Part shown: piece after piece, positions 28,141-37,906 of the stretch
Numbering within the stretch: the first letter of the stretch is position 1
Layout: each line of letters begins with the position of its first letter
Assembly (NCBI GenBank): GCA_025057595.1
Contig: JANXBK010000003.1
Location: forward strand, 62,001-126,000
Direction of reading: 5' to 3'
Source: Thermodesulfovibrio sp.
GTDB taxonomy: Bacteria; Nitrospirota; Thermodesulfovibrionia; Thermodesulfovibrionales; Thermodesulfovibrionaceae
DNA length: 64,000 nucleotides
Notes under the pieces: generated by a model
Database searches by the model: none
The model's input: the letters and a program-made list of their open reading frames with translations, nothing else
Told to the model about the DNA's origin: nothing
Position numbers and translations under genes: made by a program

Positions 28141-29001
28141 ATGATAAAGAAGGCTGTCTTGCCGGTTGCAGGGCTTGGAACAAGATTTCTTCCAGCGACA
28201 AAAGCTTCACCAAAAGAGATGCTTCCAGTTGTAGATAAACCACTTATTCAATATGCTGTTGAAGAAGCAATAAATGCAGGAATAGAGGAGTTTATATTTA
28301 TAACAGGCAAACATAAAAGAGCTATAGAGGATCATTTTGATAAGGCCTATGAGCTCGAAGAAAGACTTAAACTTGCAGGCAAGTTTAATTTGATTAAAAA
28401 AATAAACTCTTTTGATCATTTAAATATTGCTTTTATAAGACAAAAAGAGCCAAAAGGACTAGGTGACGCAATTCTTCATGCAAAGCCTTTTGTCCAAGAG
28501 GAGGCTTTTGTTGTTATCCTTAGTGATGATCTCATAGATCCTGAATATCCAGCTCTTAAAGATATGATTAAAATTTATGAGAACAAAAGATTTTCAGTTA
28601 TTGCGTTAGAAGAAGTACCCTGGGAGGAAGTATCAAGATACGGAATCGTTTCAATCAGGATGGTCAATGGTGATTGTGTTGTAGAAGATTTAGTGGAAAA
28701 ACCTGACAGATCAAAAGCTATGTCGAATTTAGCAATAGTGGGAAGATATATATTAACACCATCAATATTTAAATATCTTGAAAATCTTACACCTGGTAAA
28801 GGAGGAGAGATTCAGTTAACAGATGCTTTAAAGATGTTACTTAAAGAAGAGCCTATTTATGGGTATATTTTAAAGGGTAAAAGATATGATGCAGGAGAAA
28901 AACTTGGTTATCTAAAAACTATAATTGAGTTTGCACTTAAAGACCCTGAAGTCTCCTCTGATCTTTTAAATTTTCTTAAAGAAAGGGTCTCCACTCTTTA
29001 A
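28141..29001 (+). CDS. galU: UTP-glucose-1-phosphate uridylyltransferase
   Basis: GalU makes UDP-glucose for LPS, exopolysaccharide and UDP-glucuronate. The 286 residues have the nucleotide-binding start PVAGLGTRFLPATKASPKEM, a KEPKGLGDAILHA segment, the SDD metal motif, and VEKP. Length and motifs are standard. A GGAGG Shine-Dalgarno follows the tRNA-Leu gene closely, so the two may be cotranscribed. Confidence 0.96.
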   Translation: MIKKAVLPVAGLGTRFLPATKASPKEMLPVVDKPLIQYAVEEAINAGIEEFIFITGKHKRAIEDHFDKAYELEERLKLAGKFNLIKKINSFDHLNIAFIRQKEPKGLGDAILHAKPFVQEEAFVVILSDDLIDPEYPALKDMIKIYENKRFSVIALEEVPWEEVSRYGIVSIRMVNGDCVVEDLVEKPDRSKAMSNLAIVGRYILTPSIFKYLENLTPGKGGEIQLTDALKMLLKEEPIYGYILKGKRYDAGEKLGYLKTIIEFALKDPEVSSDLLNFLKERVSTL

Positions 29002-29037
29002 AGTTCTCAACTAATTACAAAAAATAAAGTTAAAAAC

Positions 29038-29046
29038 TGTTAAAAT
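29038..29046 (+). promoter_or_regulatory. Extended -10 promoter for lon
   Basis: TGTTAAAAT (TG-n-TAAAAT) lies 36 bases before the lon ATG, and AAGGAGG follows at a proper distance. The -35 is poor. No heat-shock CIRCE element is visible. Confidence 0.45.
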
Positions 29047-29081
29047 TAAAAAAGAATTTAATTTTAAGGAGGCATAAAAGA

Positions 29082-31478
29082 ATGGAAGAGATAAAAAAAC
29101 AAGAGATAGAGCAAAATAAAGAAATAGAGATTCCTACAGAACTGCCAGTTTTGCCTGTAAGAGACATAGTAGTTTTTCCATATATGATTATTCCTCTTTT
29201 TGTAGGAAGAGATATATCAATTAAAGCTGTTGAACATGCACTGAATACAAATAGATTAATTCTTTTGCTTACTCAAAGAGATTTTAATATAGAACTTCCT
29301 GAGCCCCAAGATCTTTATGATATCGGAACAGTATGTATGATAATGAGAATGTTAAGACTTCCTGATGGTAGACTAAAAATACTTGTTCAGGGACTCTCAA
29401 AGGCAAAGGTTTCAGAATTTATTCAAATTGAAAACTTTTATATAGCTAAAATAGAAAAACTGCAGGATATACAAATAAAAGAGTTAACTCTTGAGCATGA
29501 GGCATTAGTAAGAACCGTAAAAGAACAACTTGAAAAAGCTATATCTCTTGGTAAAAATATTCCTCCTGATGCGATGGTAATTATTGAAAATATTGATGAA
29601 CCTGGCAGACTCGCTGATCTTATTGCAGCAAATTTTGGACTTAAAAGTATAGAAGCCCAGCAAATTCTTGAAATTGTTGATCCTGTAGAGAGATTAAAAA
29701 GGATTGGAGAACTCCTTAACAGAGAGATTCAGCTTCTTACAATTCAACAAAAAATTCAGAAAGAAGCAAGAAATGAGATTGATAAAACTCAAAGAGAGTA
29801 TTTTTTAAGAGAGCAACTTAAGGCTATACAAAGAGAGCTTGGAGATATAGATGAAAAAGCAGAAGAGATAAATGAGTTTAAAAGAAAGATAGAAGAAGCT
29901 AAAATGCCTGAATCTGTAAAACAGGAAGCAGAAAAACAGCTTAAAAGACTTGAAAGAATGCATTCTGAAGCTGCAGAAGCCGCAATTATAAGAACCTACT
30001 TAGAATGGTTAACTGAACTTCCCTGGTCTCGCTCAACTGAAGATAGACTTGACATCAGAACTGCAAAAGAGATTCTTGATAGAGATCACTACAATCTTGA
30101 GAAGGTAAAAGAAAGAATACTTGAGTATTTAAGTGTTAGAAAACTTAAGGAAAAGATGAAAGGACCAATTCTTTGCTTTATCGGTCCACCTGGAGTGGGA
30201 AAAACATCTTTAGGTCGTTCAATAGCAAAAGCACTTGGTAGAGAGTTTATTAGAATCTCTCTTGGAGGAGTTAGAGATGAAGCAGAAATAAGAGGACACA
30301 GAAGAACTTATGTAGGAGCATTACCAGGTAGAATAATTCAGGGTATTAAACAAGCTGGAACAAACAATCCTGTTTTTATGCTTGATGAGATAGACAAACT
30401 AGGAGTGGATTTTAGAGGAGATCCAGCATCTGCCCTTCTTGAAGTTCTTGATCCTGAGCAGAATAACTCCTTTGTAGATCACTATCTAGGAGTACCCTTT
30501 GATCTCAGTAAAGTAATGTTTATATGCACAGGAAATATTGCTGATACAATTCCTCCTCCTCTAAGGGATAGAATGGAAATTATTTATCTTTCAGGATATA
30601 CAGAGGAAGAGAAACTTCAGATCGCAAAAAAATATTTAGTACCAAAACAACTTGAAGAAAACGGTCTTAATTCAGATGTCTTGAAAATTAGCGATAAAGC
30701 AATAAGATATATAATAACTCACTACACCAGAGAAGCAGGCGTTAGAAATCTTGAAAGAGAAATAGCTAATCTGTGTAGAAAAGTGGCTAAATACATAGTA
30801 GAAGATAAAAAGAAAAAATTCTATATTACAGCTGATAGTGTTACAAAATTTTTAGGTGCGCCGAAGTATCTTCCTGAGGAGGAGCTCAAGAAGGATGAGG
30901 TTGGAGTTGCTACAGGTCTTGCTTGGACAGAATCAGGTGGGGATGTTATCTATGTGGAGGCCACAATTATGAAAGGAAAGGGAAATCTAATTCTTACTGG
31001 TCAACTGGGTGATGTTATGAAAGAATCTGCACAAGCAGCCTTAAGTTATGTTAGGGCAAAAGCAAAAAAGTTAAATATAGATGAAAAGCTTTTTAGTACT
31101 ATGGATTTACATGTTCATGTTCCGGCTGGAGCAATTCCAAAAGATGGACCTTCAGCTGGAATAACTATGGCTTCAGCTATCGCATCAGCCTTTACAGGTA
31201 AACCTCTAAGAAAGGATGTGGCTATGACAGGAGAGATTACACTTAGAGGAAGAGTTTTACCTGTAGGAGGTCTTAAAGAAAAGGTATTAGCTGCAAAGAG
31301 AATGGGTATAAAGACAGTTATTTTACCTGCGAGAAATAGAAAAGATGTTGATGAGATGCCAAAATATATAAAAGAGGGTATAAATATTATTTTAGTTGAT
31401 TCTATGGATGAAGTCATAAAACATGTATTTTCGGAGAAAAAAACTATAAAAACTTCTAAGCAAAAAGTGGCTGTTTAA
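29082..31478 (+). CDS. lon: ATP-dependent protease Lon
   Basis: Lon degrades misfolded and regulatory proteins in the cytoplasm. The 798 residues have the N-terminal substrate-binding domain (about 20-215), a coiled-coil linker, the AAA+ module with Walker [11 protein letters not shown] (near 367) and Walker [11 protein letters not shown], and the C-terminal protease domain with Ser691 in KDGPSAG. Lys734 in GGLKEK is at the spacing of the E. coli Ser-Lys dyad. The tail [12 protein letters not shown] is short and basic. It begins a plus-strand series in which thiL, rimO, an M50 protease, trmB and a TPR gene follow with gaps of 13 bases or less. Confidence 0.98.
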   Translation: MEEIKKQEIEQNKEIEIPTELPVLPVRDIVVFPYMIIPLFVGRDISIKAVEHALNTNRLILLLTQRDFNIELPEPQDLYDIGTVCMIMRMLRLPDGRLKILVQGLSKAKVSEFIQIENFYIAKIEKLQDIQIKELTLEHEALVRTVKEQLEKAISLGKNIPPDAMVIIENIDEPGRLADLIAANFGLKSIEAQQILEIVDPVERLKRIGELLNREIQLLTIQQKIQKEARNEIDKTQREYFLREQLKAIQRELGDIDEKAEEINEFKRKIEEAKMPESVKQEAEKQLKRLERMHSEAAEAAIIRTYLEWLTELPWSRSTEDRLDIRTAKEILDRDHYNLEKVKERILEYLSVRKLKEKMKGPILCFIGPPGVGKTSLGRSIAKALGREFIRISLGGVRDEAEIRGHRRTYVGALPGRIIQGIKQAGTNNPVFMLDEIDKLGVDFRGDPASALLEVLDPEQNNSFVDHYLGVPFDLSKVMFICTGNIADTIPPPLRDRMEIIYLSGYTEEEKLQIAKKYLVPKQLEENGLNSDVLKISDKAIRYIITHYTREAGVRNLEREIANLCRKVAKYIVEDKKKKFYITADSVTKFLGAPKYLPEEELKKDEVGVATGLAWTESGGDVIYVEATIMKGKGNLILTGQLGDVMKESAQAALSYVRAKAKKLNIDEKLFSTMDLHVHVPAGAIPKDGPSAGITMASAIASAFTGKPLRKDVAMTGEITLRGRVLPVGGLKEKVLAAKRMGIKTVILPARNRKDVDEMPKYIKEGINIILVDSMDEVIKHVFSEKKTIKTSKQKVAV

Positions 31479-31481
31479 TTT

Positions 31482-32420
31482 ATGAAAGATGAGTTAGCAG
31501 TAATTAATGAAATAAGACAGAAGTTTCACTTGCCTTCCCACTTAGGATATGGAATCGGTGATGACTCTGCGATTCTGAATCTTTCTGAAAAAATATTAAT
31601 TACAGTAGATTCAATGATAGAGAATATTCACTTTGATCTTTCTTACACTTCTTTTTATCATCTTGGTTTTAAGATAGTTTCAGTAAATGTAAGTGATATT
31701 TATGCAATGGGAGGAGATTTCATTGGATTTCTTTTGGCTGCTGCTTTGCCAGAGACAACCTCTGATGAAGACTGGAACAGTCTTCTTAAGGGTATTAATG
31801 ATGCCCTGAAACTTTATGGAGGATATTTAATCGGTGGAGACATCTCAAAAAGTAAATATCTCTGTCTCACAGGAGTTGCAGTAGGACAGACAGATAAACC
31901 TATTTTAAGGAAAGGAGCTGAGCCTGGAGACTTTATTTTCATAACTGCACCATTAGGAGTTTCAGCTTGTGGTTTAGAGGTATTAAAAAGGTTTTCTGCA
32001 GATACAGAGAAAATTGAAAAATTTAAAGAAGCGGTAATGAAACATCTGATGCCTGTAGCAAGAAACTCAAAGGAGTTTAAAAGTATTGCAAAGGCAATGA
32101 TTGATATAAGTGACGGATTACTTATAGATCTATATAGAGTTTGCAAAGAAAACAACTTAGGAGCCGAAATCTATTTAGACAAACTTCCAATTAGTGATAC
32201 AGTAAATAAAGTTGCAAAATCTCTTAATCTTGACCCTTTAAAGCTTATCCTTTCAGGTGGAGAGGATTACGAGCTTTTAGTAATATCTGATAAAAAAGAA
32301 GATGCTATAAATAAAGGTTTACTATTTATTGGTAAGATAGTTGAGGATAAAGCTATGTATTTAGTTGATCCAAAAAGAGGCAGAATTACTACAGAGCCTC
32401 AAGGCTGGAAACATTTTTAG
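31482..32420 (+). CDS. thiL: Thiamine-monophosphate kinase
   Basis: ThiL phosphorylates thiamine monophosphate to the active cofactor. The 312 residues show the AIR-synthase-like fold: GIGDDSAIL near residue 22, VNVSDIYAMGG near 67, GGDISKSKYLCLTGVAVG near 118, DISDGLLIDL near 208, and LSGGEDYELL near 259. Length is typical. It lies 3 bases after lon and 2 before rimO, with no other thiamine gene nearby. Confidence 0.95.
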   Translation: MKDELAVINEIRQKFHLPSHLGYGIGDDSAILNLSEKILITVDSMIENIHFDLSYTSFYHLGFKIVSVNVSDIYAMGGDFIGFLLAAALPETTSDEDWNSLLKGINDALKLYGGYLIGGDISKSKYLCLTGVAVGQTDKPILRKGAEPGDFIFITAPLGVSACGLEVLKRFSADTEKIEKFKEAVMKHLMPVARNSKEFKSIAKAMIDISDGLLIDLYRVCKENNLGAEIYLDKLPISDTVNKVAKSLNLDPLKLILSGGEDYELLVISDKKEDAINKGLLFIGKIVEDKAMYLVDPKRGRITTEPQGWKHF

Positions 32421-32422
32421 TA

Positions 32423-33697
32423 ATGAGTAGCTTTACAGTAATCACTCTCGGATGTCCAAAAAACATTGTGGATTCAAGACATTTGATTTATTATCTTAAA
32501 GCTCAAAGCTTTGTTTACGTAGAAGATTTTAAAAAAGCTAACTTTATACTGATAAATACCTGCTGTTTCATTGATGATGCAAAAGAAGAATCAATTGATG
32601 AGATTTTGACGGTAGCAAAATTTAAAGAAGACAAAAAATTAATAGTTTTTGGATGCCTTGCAAAGAGATACTCTGAAGAGTTAAAAAAACAAATTCCAGA
32701 AATTGATGCAGTTTTTGGTTTAGGAGAAAAAGAAAAAGTTGCTACCTATATGAAATCATTTACTAAAGAGAAAACTTTTATAAACTCAGACAACTACAAT
32801 GCTGAGCCAGCTTCTTATAGATATTTAAAGATAGCTGAAGGATGTAGCCGCAGATGTAGTTTTTGTATAATTCCTGATATTCGTGGTCCTTTCAAAAGCA
32901 TAAATCCTGAAAGCATTCTTAAAGAGGCAGAAGGTTTTGTCAAAGAGGGAGTAAAAGAGTTAATACTTGTTGCCCAAGACATTACCCAATACGGCAAAGA
33001 TTTGAAGGGATATAATTTAAAAAACCTAATTAAAGATTTATCTTCCCTACAAGGTGATTTTTGGATAAGGCTTCTTTATATGTATCCTACAGAAATAGAT
33101 GAAGCACTCATTGAAGTAATCTCAGAGGAAAACAAAGTTGTTAAATACCTTGATATTCCCTTGCAGCATTCGGAAGACAGAATTCTAAGACTTATGGGAA
33201 GAAGAGGTACAAAAAAGGACTACCTAAAACTTATTAGAAGACTAAGACAAGCTATTCCAGGAGTTACTCTTAGAACAACATTTATTGTGGGATTTCCTAC
33301 AGAAACAGAAGAAGAGTTCCAAAATCTTTTAGATTTTATAGAAGAAGTACATTTTGACAGATTAGGAGCATTTATCTACTCTCCACAAGAAGGAACAAAA
33401 GCCTATTCATTAAAAAATCAAATACCTCAAGCGATTAAAAAAAGAAGATACCATGAATTAATGTCAAAACAAGCATTGATCTCACTTGAAAAAAATAGAA
33501 CACTTGTTGGTAAAGATTATGATGCATTAATTGACTATATAGATACAAATCTTGCTATAGCAAGGCTTTACTGTCATGCTCCTGAAGTTGATGGAGTGGT
33601 AATGTTGGAAGATATAAAAGAGGCCAAAGTAGGAGATAGAGTTAAAGTACTTATCACAGAGGCTTATGAGTATGACTTAAAAGGGGTAATCATTTAA
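32423..33697 (+). CDS. rimO: Ribosomal protein S12 methylthiotransferase RimO
   Basis: RimO is a radical SAM enzyme that methylthiolates an aspartate of ribosomal protein S12. The 424 residues have the N-terminal UPF0004 domain with cluster cysteines in TLGCPKN, NTCCFIDDAKEES and FGCLAKRY, the radical SAM CxxxCxxC motif in CSRRCSFCIIP, the RimO-typical RLLYMYPTEID segment, and a C-terminal TRAM domain. The DDAKEES sequence favours RimO over MiaB. Its stop shares a base with the next gene. Confidence 0.96.
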   Translation: MSSFTVITLGCPKNIVDSRHLIYYLKAQSFVYVEDFKKANFILINTCCFIDDAKEESIDEILTVAKFKEDKKLIVFGCLAKRYSEELKKQIPEIDAVFGLGEKEKVATYMKSFTKEKTFINSDNYNAEPASYRYLKIAEGCSRRCSFCIIPDIRGPFKSINPESILKEAEGFVKEGVKELILVAQDITQYGKDLKGYNLKNLIKDLSSLQGDFWIRLLYMYPTEIDEALIEVISEENKVVKYLDIPLQHSEDRILRLMGRRGTKKDYLKLIRRLRQAIPGVTLRTTFIVGFPTETEEEFQNLLDFIEEVHFDRLGAFIYSPQEGTKAYSLKNQIPQAIKKRRYHELMSKQALISLEKNRTLVGKDYDALIDYIDTNLAIARLYCHAPEVDGVVMLEDIKEAKVGDRVKVLITEAYEYDLKGVII

Positions 33698-34521
33698 TGA
33701 AGAGAATTGGTATTCCCATAATTTTATTTGTTGCAACAGTTTTTACTACTATGTTTGCAGGAGCTCTTCAGCAAGGCATCAATGTGCTGAAAGAGCCTTT
33801 AAGAATACTGGAAGGTTATCCTTTTTCAGTGAGTATAATAACAATACTACTGGGCCATGAGATGGGACACTATGTTGCTTCAAAGATTCATAAAACAAAG
33901 GCAACTTTACCTTATTTTATACCTGCTCCATCAATAATTGGTACTTTTGGAGCTTTTATTAAAATGAAATCTCCTATTCTTACAAGAAAAGCACTTCTAG
34001 ATATAGGAGTTTCAGGTCCGATAATTGGCTTCATTCTCTCTATAATTGCATCAATTATTGGTTTAAGAATGTCTGAGGTAATAAGTTTAGAAAAACATAA
34101 GGATATTTTTATTCTTGGTGACTCTATTTTATTTAGTCTGCTTGTAAAAATTACAGTAGGAAGTGTTCCAGAAGGCAAAGATGTGCTTCTTCATCCCATA
34201 GCATTTGCAGGATGGATAGGCTTATTTGTTACATCAATGAATCTCTTACCTATAGGTCAATTAGATGGTGGTCATGTTGCTTATGCAATATTTGGTAGAA
34301 AACATTTCTACATAGCGCGAATCTTACTAATTTTTATAGCTATCTTAGGAGTATTTTTATGGCATGGCTGGATTGTTTGGGCTGCACTTTTACTTCTTTT
34401 AGGAGTTGATCATCCACCTATTATTTTTTGGGAAAAACTAAATAAACTTAGAAAAGCTATTGGCATAACTTCATTTATAATCTTTTTTATCACCTTTACT
34501 CCAACTCCTTTTAAGTTTTAG
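33697..34521 (+). CDS. Site-2 protease-type M50 membrane metalloprotease
   Basis: Predicted intramembrane zinc protease. The 274 residues have about six membrane helices, the HExxH zinc site in LLGHEMGHYVAS near residue 55, and the second metal motif NLLPIGQLDGGH near residue 184. There is no PDZ domain, so this is the compact type, not RseP. The compact family cleaves membrane-bound regulators or other membrane proteins; no anti-sigma factor gene is nearby, so its substrate is unknown. Confidence 0.9.
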   Translation: MKRIGIPIILFVATVFTTMFAGALQQGINVLKEPLRILEGYPFSVSIITILLGHEMGHYVASKIHKTKATLPYFIPAPSIIGTFGAFIKMKSPILTRKALLDIGVSGPIIGFILSIIASIIGLRMSEVISLEKHKDIFILGDSILFSLLVKITVGSVPEGKDVLLHPIAFAGWIGLFVTSMNLLPIGQLDGGHVAYAIFGRKHFYIARILLIFIAILGVFLWHGWIVWAALLLLLGVDHPPIIFWEKLNKLRKAIGITSFIIFFITFTPTPFKF

Positions 34522-34525
34522 TAAT

Positions 34526-35428
34526 ATGCAAGGCTACATTGATATAAGAAGGATTGAAAAGCCACTGAGATTTGAAAACTTAATAGTAGAAATAGGATTT
34601 GGCTCAGGAGACTACTTAGTTAAGATTGCAAGCGAAAATAAAGATAGAGTATTTTTCGGAGTCGAAAAATCTTGGATCTCCATAAATAAACTATACAAGA
34701 AAATTATACAAAATAAACTTAACAATATCTTTTTTTGTAGAGCTGATGCATATTGGGTTTTCTATTTACTCTTTAAAGATCAAAGCATAGAAAAAATTAT
34801 AATTAACTATCCTGACCCATGGTTTAAAAAATCTCATATTGAAAGGAGAGTCACAAAAAGAGAAAATCTATATATTTATGCAAGAAAATTAGTCCCCTTT
34901 GGTGAAATCAAAGTAAGAACAGATGACTACCAACTTTTAGAGTTTACTGTTAAAGAAGCCCTTGCTTTAAGGTGTTTTTCTATAAATACTACTAAGCTGG
35001 AGATTGTCGAGCCTGAAACAAAGTATGAAAAAAAATGGCTTTCCATAGGTAAAACTATATATGATTTAGTTTTGATAAAACAAAAAGAGCCAGAATCTAT
35101 AGATATAAAGGAAATAAGGGAGGTAGAAAGGTTGTTTCCAATAAAAGTTCCGACCAAGGATCTTAATATTAATAAATTGATCTATAAAGAATTTAAAATA
35201 AGAGAAGGACTTTATTTAAAAATTTTTTCTTTTTGGGAAAAGGGTTCAGATTATGCTTTGGAAACATTGGTTTCAGAGAATGGATTTTTACAAACCTTTC
35301 TTACTATTTTAAAAAGAAAAAACGACTACTATATTGTTGATGTCTCTCCCTTTAGCGAAATTTTAAAAACAGAGGGAATTCAAGAAGTTTTAAAGTTTAT
35401 TGGTAGTTCCCTAACAGAAATAATTTAG
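34526..35428 (+). CDS. trmB: tRNA (guanine-N7-)-methyltransferase, TrmB type with C-terminal extension
   Basis: TrmB methylates G46 of tRNA. Residues 1-190 carry the SAM loop VEIGFGSGDYLVKIA (near 21), an FFGVEKSW segment, and the TrmB signature NYPDPWFKKSHIERR (near 92). Residues about 190-300 form an additional domain without motifs I recognise; extended TrmB proteins are known in some deep-branching thermophiles. The gene starts 4 bases after the M50 protease. Confidence 0.87.
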   Translation: MQGYIDIRRIEKPLRFENLIVEIGFGSGDYLVKIASENKDRVFFGVEKSWISINKLYKKIIQNKLNNIFFCRADAYWVFYLLFKDQSIEKIIINYPDPWFKKSHIERRVTKRENLYIYARKLVPFGEIKVRTDDYQLLEFTVKEALALRCFSINTTKLEIVEPETKYEKKWLSIGKTIYDLVLIKQKEPESIDIKEIREVERLFPIKVPTKDLNINKLIYKEFKIREGLYLKIFSFWEKGSDYALETLVSENGFLQTFLTILKRKNDYYIVDVSPFSEILKTEGIQEVLKFIGSSLTEII

Positions 35429-35430
35429 GT

Positions 35431-35436
35431 TATAAT
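35431..35436 (+). promoter_or_regulatory. -10-like TATAAT immediately before the TPR gene
   Basis: A perfect TATAAT ends 5 bases before the ATG at 35442. It would start transcription at or within the first codon, a leaderless arrangement. The -35 is weak. Confidence 0.35.
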
Positions 35437-35441
35437 TAAAA

Positions 35442-35945
35442 ATGCAAGAAAACTCCTTTTATGAGAAATTAGAAGAAGCTAATCATCTTCTTATCTACAG
35501 AGAATATGAAGAAGCCTGTAAAATTTATGAGGAATTACTTAAAGAAAACTCTTCAGCAGAACTACATAACAACTATGGCTTAGCCCTATTTTATCTTGAC
35601 AAGTATGAAGAAGCACTCCAACAGTTTAACAGAGCAATACAATTAAAGGAAAACTTCTGCCTTCCCTATATTAATACTGGACTAATTTATCTTAATAGGG
35701 GTGAATATGAGAAAGCTGTTGAGTTTTTAACTAAAGCAATAACTCTTGACAATAAAAATTCAGAAGCTCACTATAATATAGCTGTTGCCTATTATAGATT
35801 AAATAAGAAAAAAGAAGCTTTATTTCATTATGAAGAGTTTATAAAAAATAGCGGAAATGAATATGTTAAACTGAAAGAGAGTGTAGGGAAAATTATTGAG
35901 CAAATTAAAACTGATTTGTCAAAGCAAGAAAGTTGTCAAGAATAA
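35442..35945 (+). CDS. TPR-repeat protein
   Basis: The 167 residues are built almost entirely of tetratricopeptide repeats, at least three clear units between about residues 35 and 140 (for example AELHNNYGLALFYLDKYEEA and AHYNIAVAYYRLNKKKEA), flanked by helices. It has no signal peptide or membrane segment, so it probably acts in the cytoplasm as a binding scaffold; the partner is unknown. The last 41 bases overlap the convergent mqnB gene. Confidence 0.85.
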   Translation: MQENSFYEKLEEANHLLIYREYEEACKIYEELLKENSSAELHNNYGLALFYLDKYEEALQQFNRAIQLKENFCLPYINTGLIYLNRGEYEKAVEFLTKAITLDNKNSEAHYNIAVAYYRLNKKKEALFHYEEFIKNSGNEYVKLKESVGKIIEQIKTDLSKQESCQE

Positions 35946-36588
35946 ATTTTTGAATCTTTGTAGCAGCTAATCTTATTTCTGTAGGGGTTAGTAGAGTTTT
36001 TCTTTCAGCTATAATATTACTTATAGCTCTGATCTCAGTAGCTGAAGTATTAAAAATCTTTGCTACTTTTGCCACTGCTGCTCCCTCCATATTTTCACAA
36101 ATAGCATTAAATTTTTTTTCAAGAAATCTTGCTCTTTGAAGATTTCCACTACAACAGTCAACAGTTAAAAAAACTCCTCTTTTGAAACTCTTAAATGCTT
36201 CAGGTATATACATATCAATCTCTTCATGCTCCATAAAGATAAAGGAGTTTTCACAGTTGACTAAGACTCCCTTTTCAGCATCAATCTCCTTTTCACAGAA
36301 AACTATTTCACCCAAGCTTAAATTTGATGAAGGATAAGCACCAGCAACTCCATATATTAGAATTTTTGATACTTTAAAATGGTTTAAAAGAATTAAAGAG
36401 GCTATAGCACTATTTATTTTGCCAATGCCTGTAATTGATAATAGAAGAGGGATATTATTTATTTTACCTTTAAAGTAGGAAAAGCCTTTGATATCTAAAT
36501 ATTCTTGATTATTAAGATTTCTTAGAATTAGCTCACTTTCTAATTTTGTGGCAGTAAAAATAGCTAAATGTTTTTCAGTAAACTCCAT
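35905..36588 (-). CDS. mqnB: Futalosine hydrolase MqnB
   Basis: MqnB cleaves futalosine (or a related nucleoside) in the futalosine route to menaquinone. The 227 residues have the phosphorylase/nucleosidase fold: ITGIGKINSAIA near residue 54, YGVAGAYPSSNLSLGEIV near 79, and the catalytic CENMEGAAVA near 163, followed by EIRAISN. The charged N-terminal segment and the ENMEG form fit MqnB better than MTA/SAH nucleosidase. It implies menaquinone respiration. No other mqn gene is in the window. No Shine-Dalgarno is evident. Confidence 0.85.
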   Translation of the reverse strand: MEFTEKHLAIFTATKLESELILRNLNNQEYLDIKGFSYFKGKINNIPLLLSITGIGKINSAIASLILLNHFKVSKILIYGVAGAYPSSNLSLGEIVFCEKEIDAEKGVLVNCENSFIFMEHEEIDMYIPEAFKSFKRGVFLTVDCCSGNLQRARFLEKKFNAICENMEGAAVAKVAKIFNTSATEIRAISNIIAERKTLLTPTEIRLAATKIQKFILDNFLALTNQF

Positions 36589-36601
36589 AAAAAATTTAAA
36601 A

Positions 36602-37906
36602 TTAAATTAACAAATTGTATTGATTAACCTCAAGTTTTAAAGCTTCTATTTCTTCTCTACTGTATCCGGAGTAAAGCTCTGAAAAGATCGTGTTATTTGT
36701 AAAAATAGGATCTAAATCATCAAGAATAACTCCTTTTTTTACTAACTCACTCCAGTAGTATGTACCTTTTATAGGAGAAAATTCAGTAAGATGGATTCTT
36801 ACTTTTAAATTTTTAAGAAAATTAACTCCTTCTCTTACCTCTTCAAAGCTCTGCTCCGGCAATCCATACATCAAATAAACACCAATTTGTTGAGGGCTAA
36901 ATCCAACTTTTTTAAGAAAAAACACAGCTTTTTGTAGCTCTTCATTGGTAACCTTTCCACCTGTTTTTACTTGTCTTTCTATATTGACTGTCTCAAGGCT
37001 AAGCCTTATTGTTTTAAAACCAGATTCTTTCATTAAAAAGGCCGTCTCTTCATCTATAAAACGAGCATGTAGTCCATTTGGAGTATGAAAATTTATTTTT
37101 AGGGAGTTGTTAACTACTCTTTTAAGCAAAGGCTTAATATGAGTTTCTGCCTTAAAAAGCAAAGCATCATCATAAAAGGCAAAATCTCTGACACCAATTC
37201 TATAAAGCTCTGATATCTCATAAAAAACCTCATCTATATTTCTCTGTTTAAACTCCTTGTGAAGAAGAGATGAAGCACAGTAAGGACATCTAAAAACACA
37301 GCCTGTTGATGTTAAAATAGGTGCATAACTCATTTTTTTATAAAATCCAAGCTGCCACCAATACTGTGGCTTTTGTTTTACTTTCTTTAGTTTAAATCCA
37401 AAATTATCTAGGATATTAATTAATTCATCACTGAGTTGTCCACAATATATAAAGTCTGCACCTATATTTTTTTCTGCATGCTCTTTATACAAAGTCGCAT
37501 AAATTCCACCAAGAATTAAAAGAGCATTTTTAAAATATTCTCTAAGAATTTCAACAGTTTTTTTAACTCCAGGATACCAATATGTCATAATTGAAGTAAC
37601 AAAGATTATGTCAATCTCTTTAATCTCCTTTATTTTTGCTATAAACTCATCTAATAATACTCCATATCTTTTGTATTTTCTTGGAATATTCTTAATGATA
37701 TCAGGTTTTTCTACTACTTGACAGTGATATTTTCCTGTTCCAAACTTTTTTTCTCTGAAGGCATCACAGCAGTCAATAAAAAAAAGCTCAACATTAAATT
37801 GAGTTAAAAATTCTGCTACTTTTAGTAGTCCAAGAGGTCTTGCCCAGAAGTTATAAGCAGCAAAATCATAAATCCAAGGATTCACAAGTAAACATCTAAG
37901 TTTCAT
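36602..37906 (-). CDS. Radical SAM protein with B12-binding-like N-terminal domain
   Basis: The specific reaction is unknown. The 434 residues have an N-terminal Rossmann-like domain (about 1-165) of the cobalamin-binding type, but the cobalamin-ligating DxHxxG histidine is not evident; the corresponding ILGGIYATL stretch has Tyr. The radical SAM cluster motif is C203-x3-C207-x2-C210 (TGCVFRCPYC), followed by TIRLSLETVN and a GLPEQSFEEV segment typical of B12-binding-type radical SAM proteins. It overlaps trmI by 4 bases and precedes mqnB by 13. Members act in lipid, cofactor or tRNA modification. Confidence 0.8.
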   Translation of the reverse strand: MKLRCLLVNPWIYDFAAYNFWARPLGLLKVAEFLTQFNVELFFIDCCDAFREKKFGTGKYHCQVVEKPDIIKNIPRKYKRYGVLLDEFIAKIKEIKEIDIIFVTSIMTYWYPGVKKTVEILREYFKNALLILGGIYATLYKEHAEKNIGADFIYCGQLSDELINILDNFGFKLKKVKQKPQYWWQLGFYKKMSYAPILTSTGCVFRCPYCASSLLHKEFKQRNIDEVFYEISELYRIGVRDFAFYDDALLFKAETHIKPLLKRVVNNSLKINFHTPNGLHARFIDEETAFLMKESGFKTIRLSLETVNIERQVKTGGKVTNEELQKAVFFLKKVGFSPQQIGVYLMYGLPEQSFEEVREGVNFLKNLKVRIHLTEFSPIKGTYYWSELVKKGVILDDLDPIFTNNTIFSELYSGYSREEIEALKLEVNQYNLLI

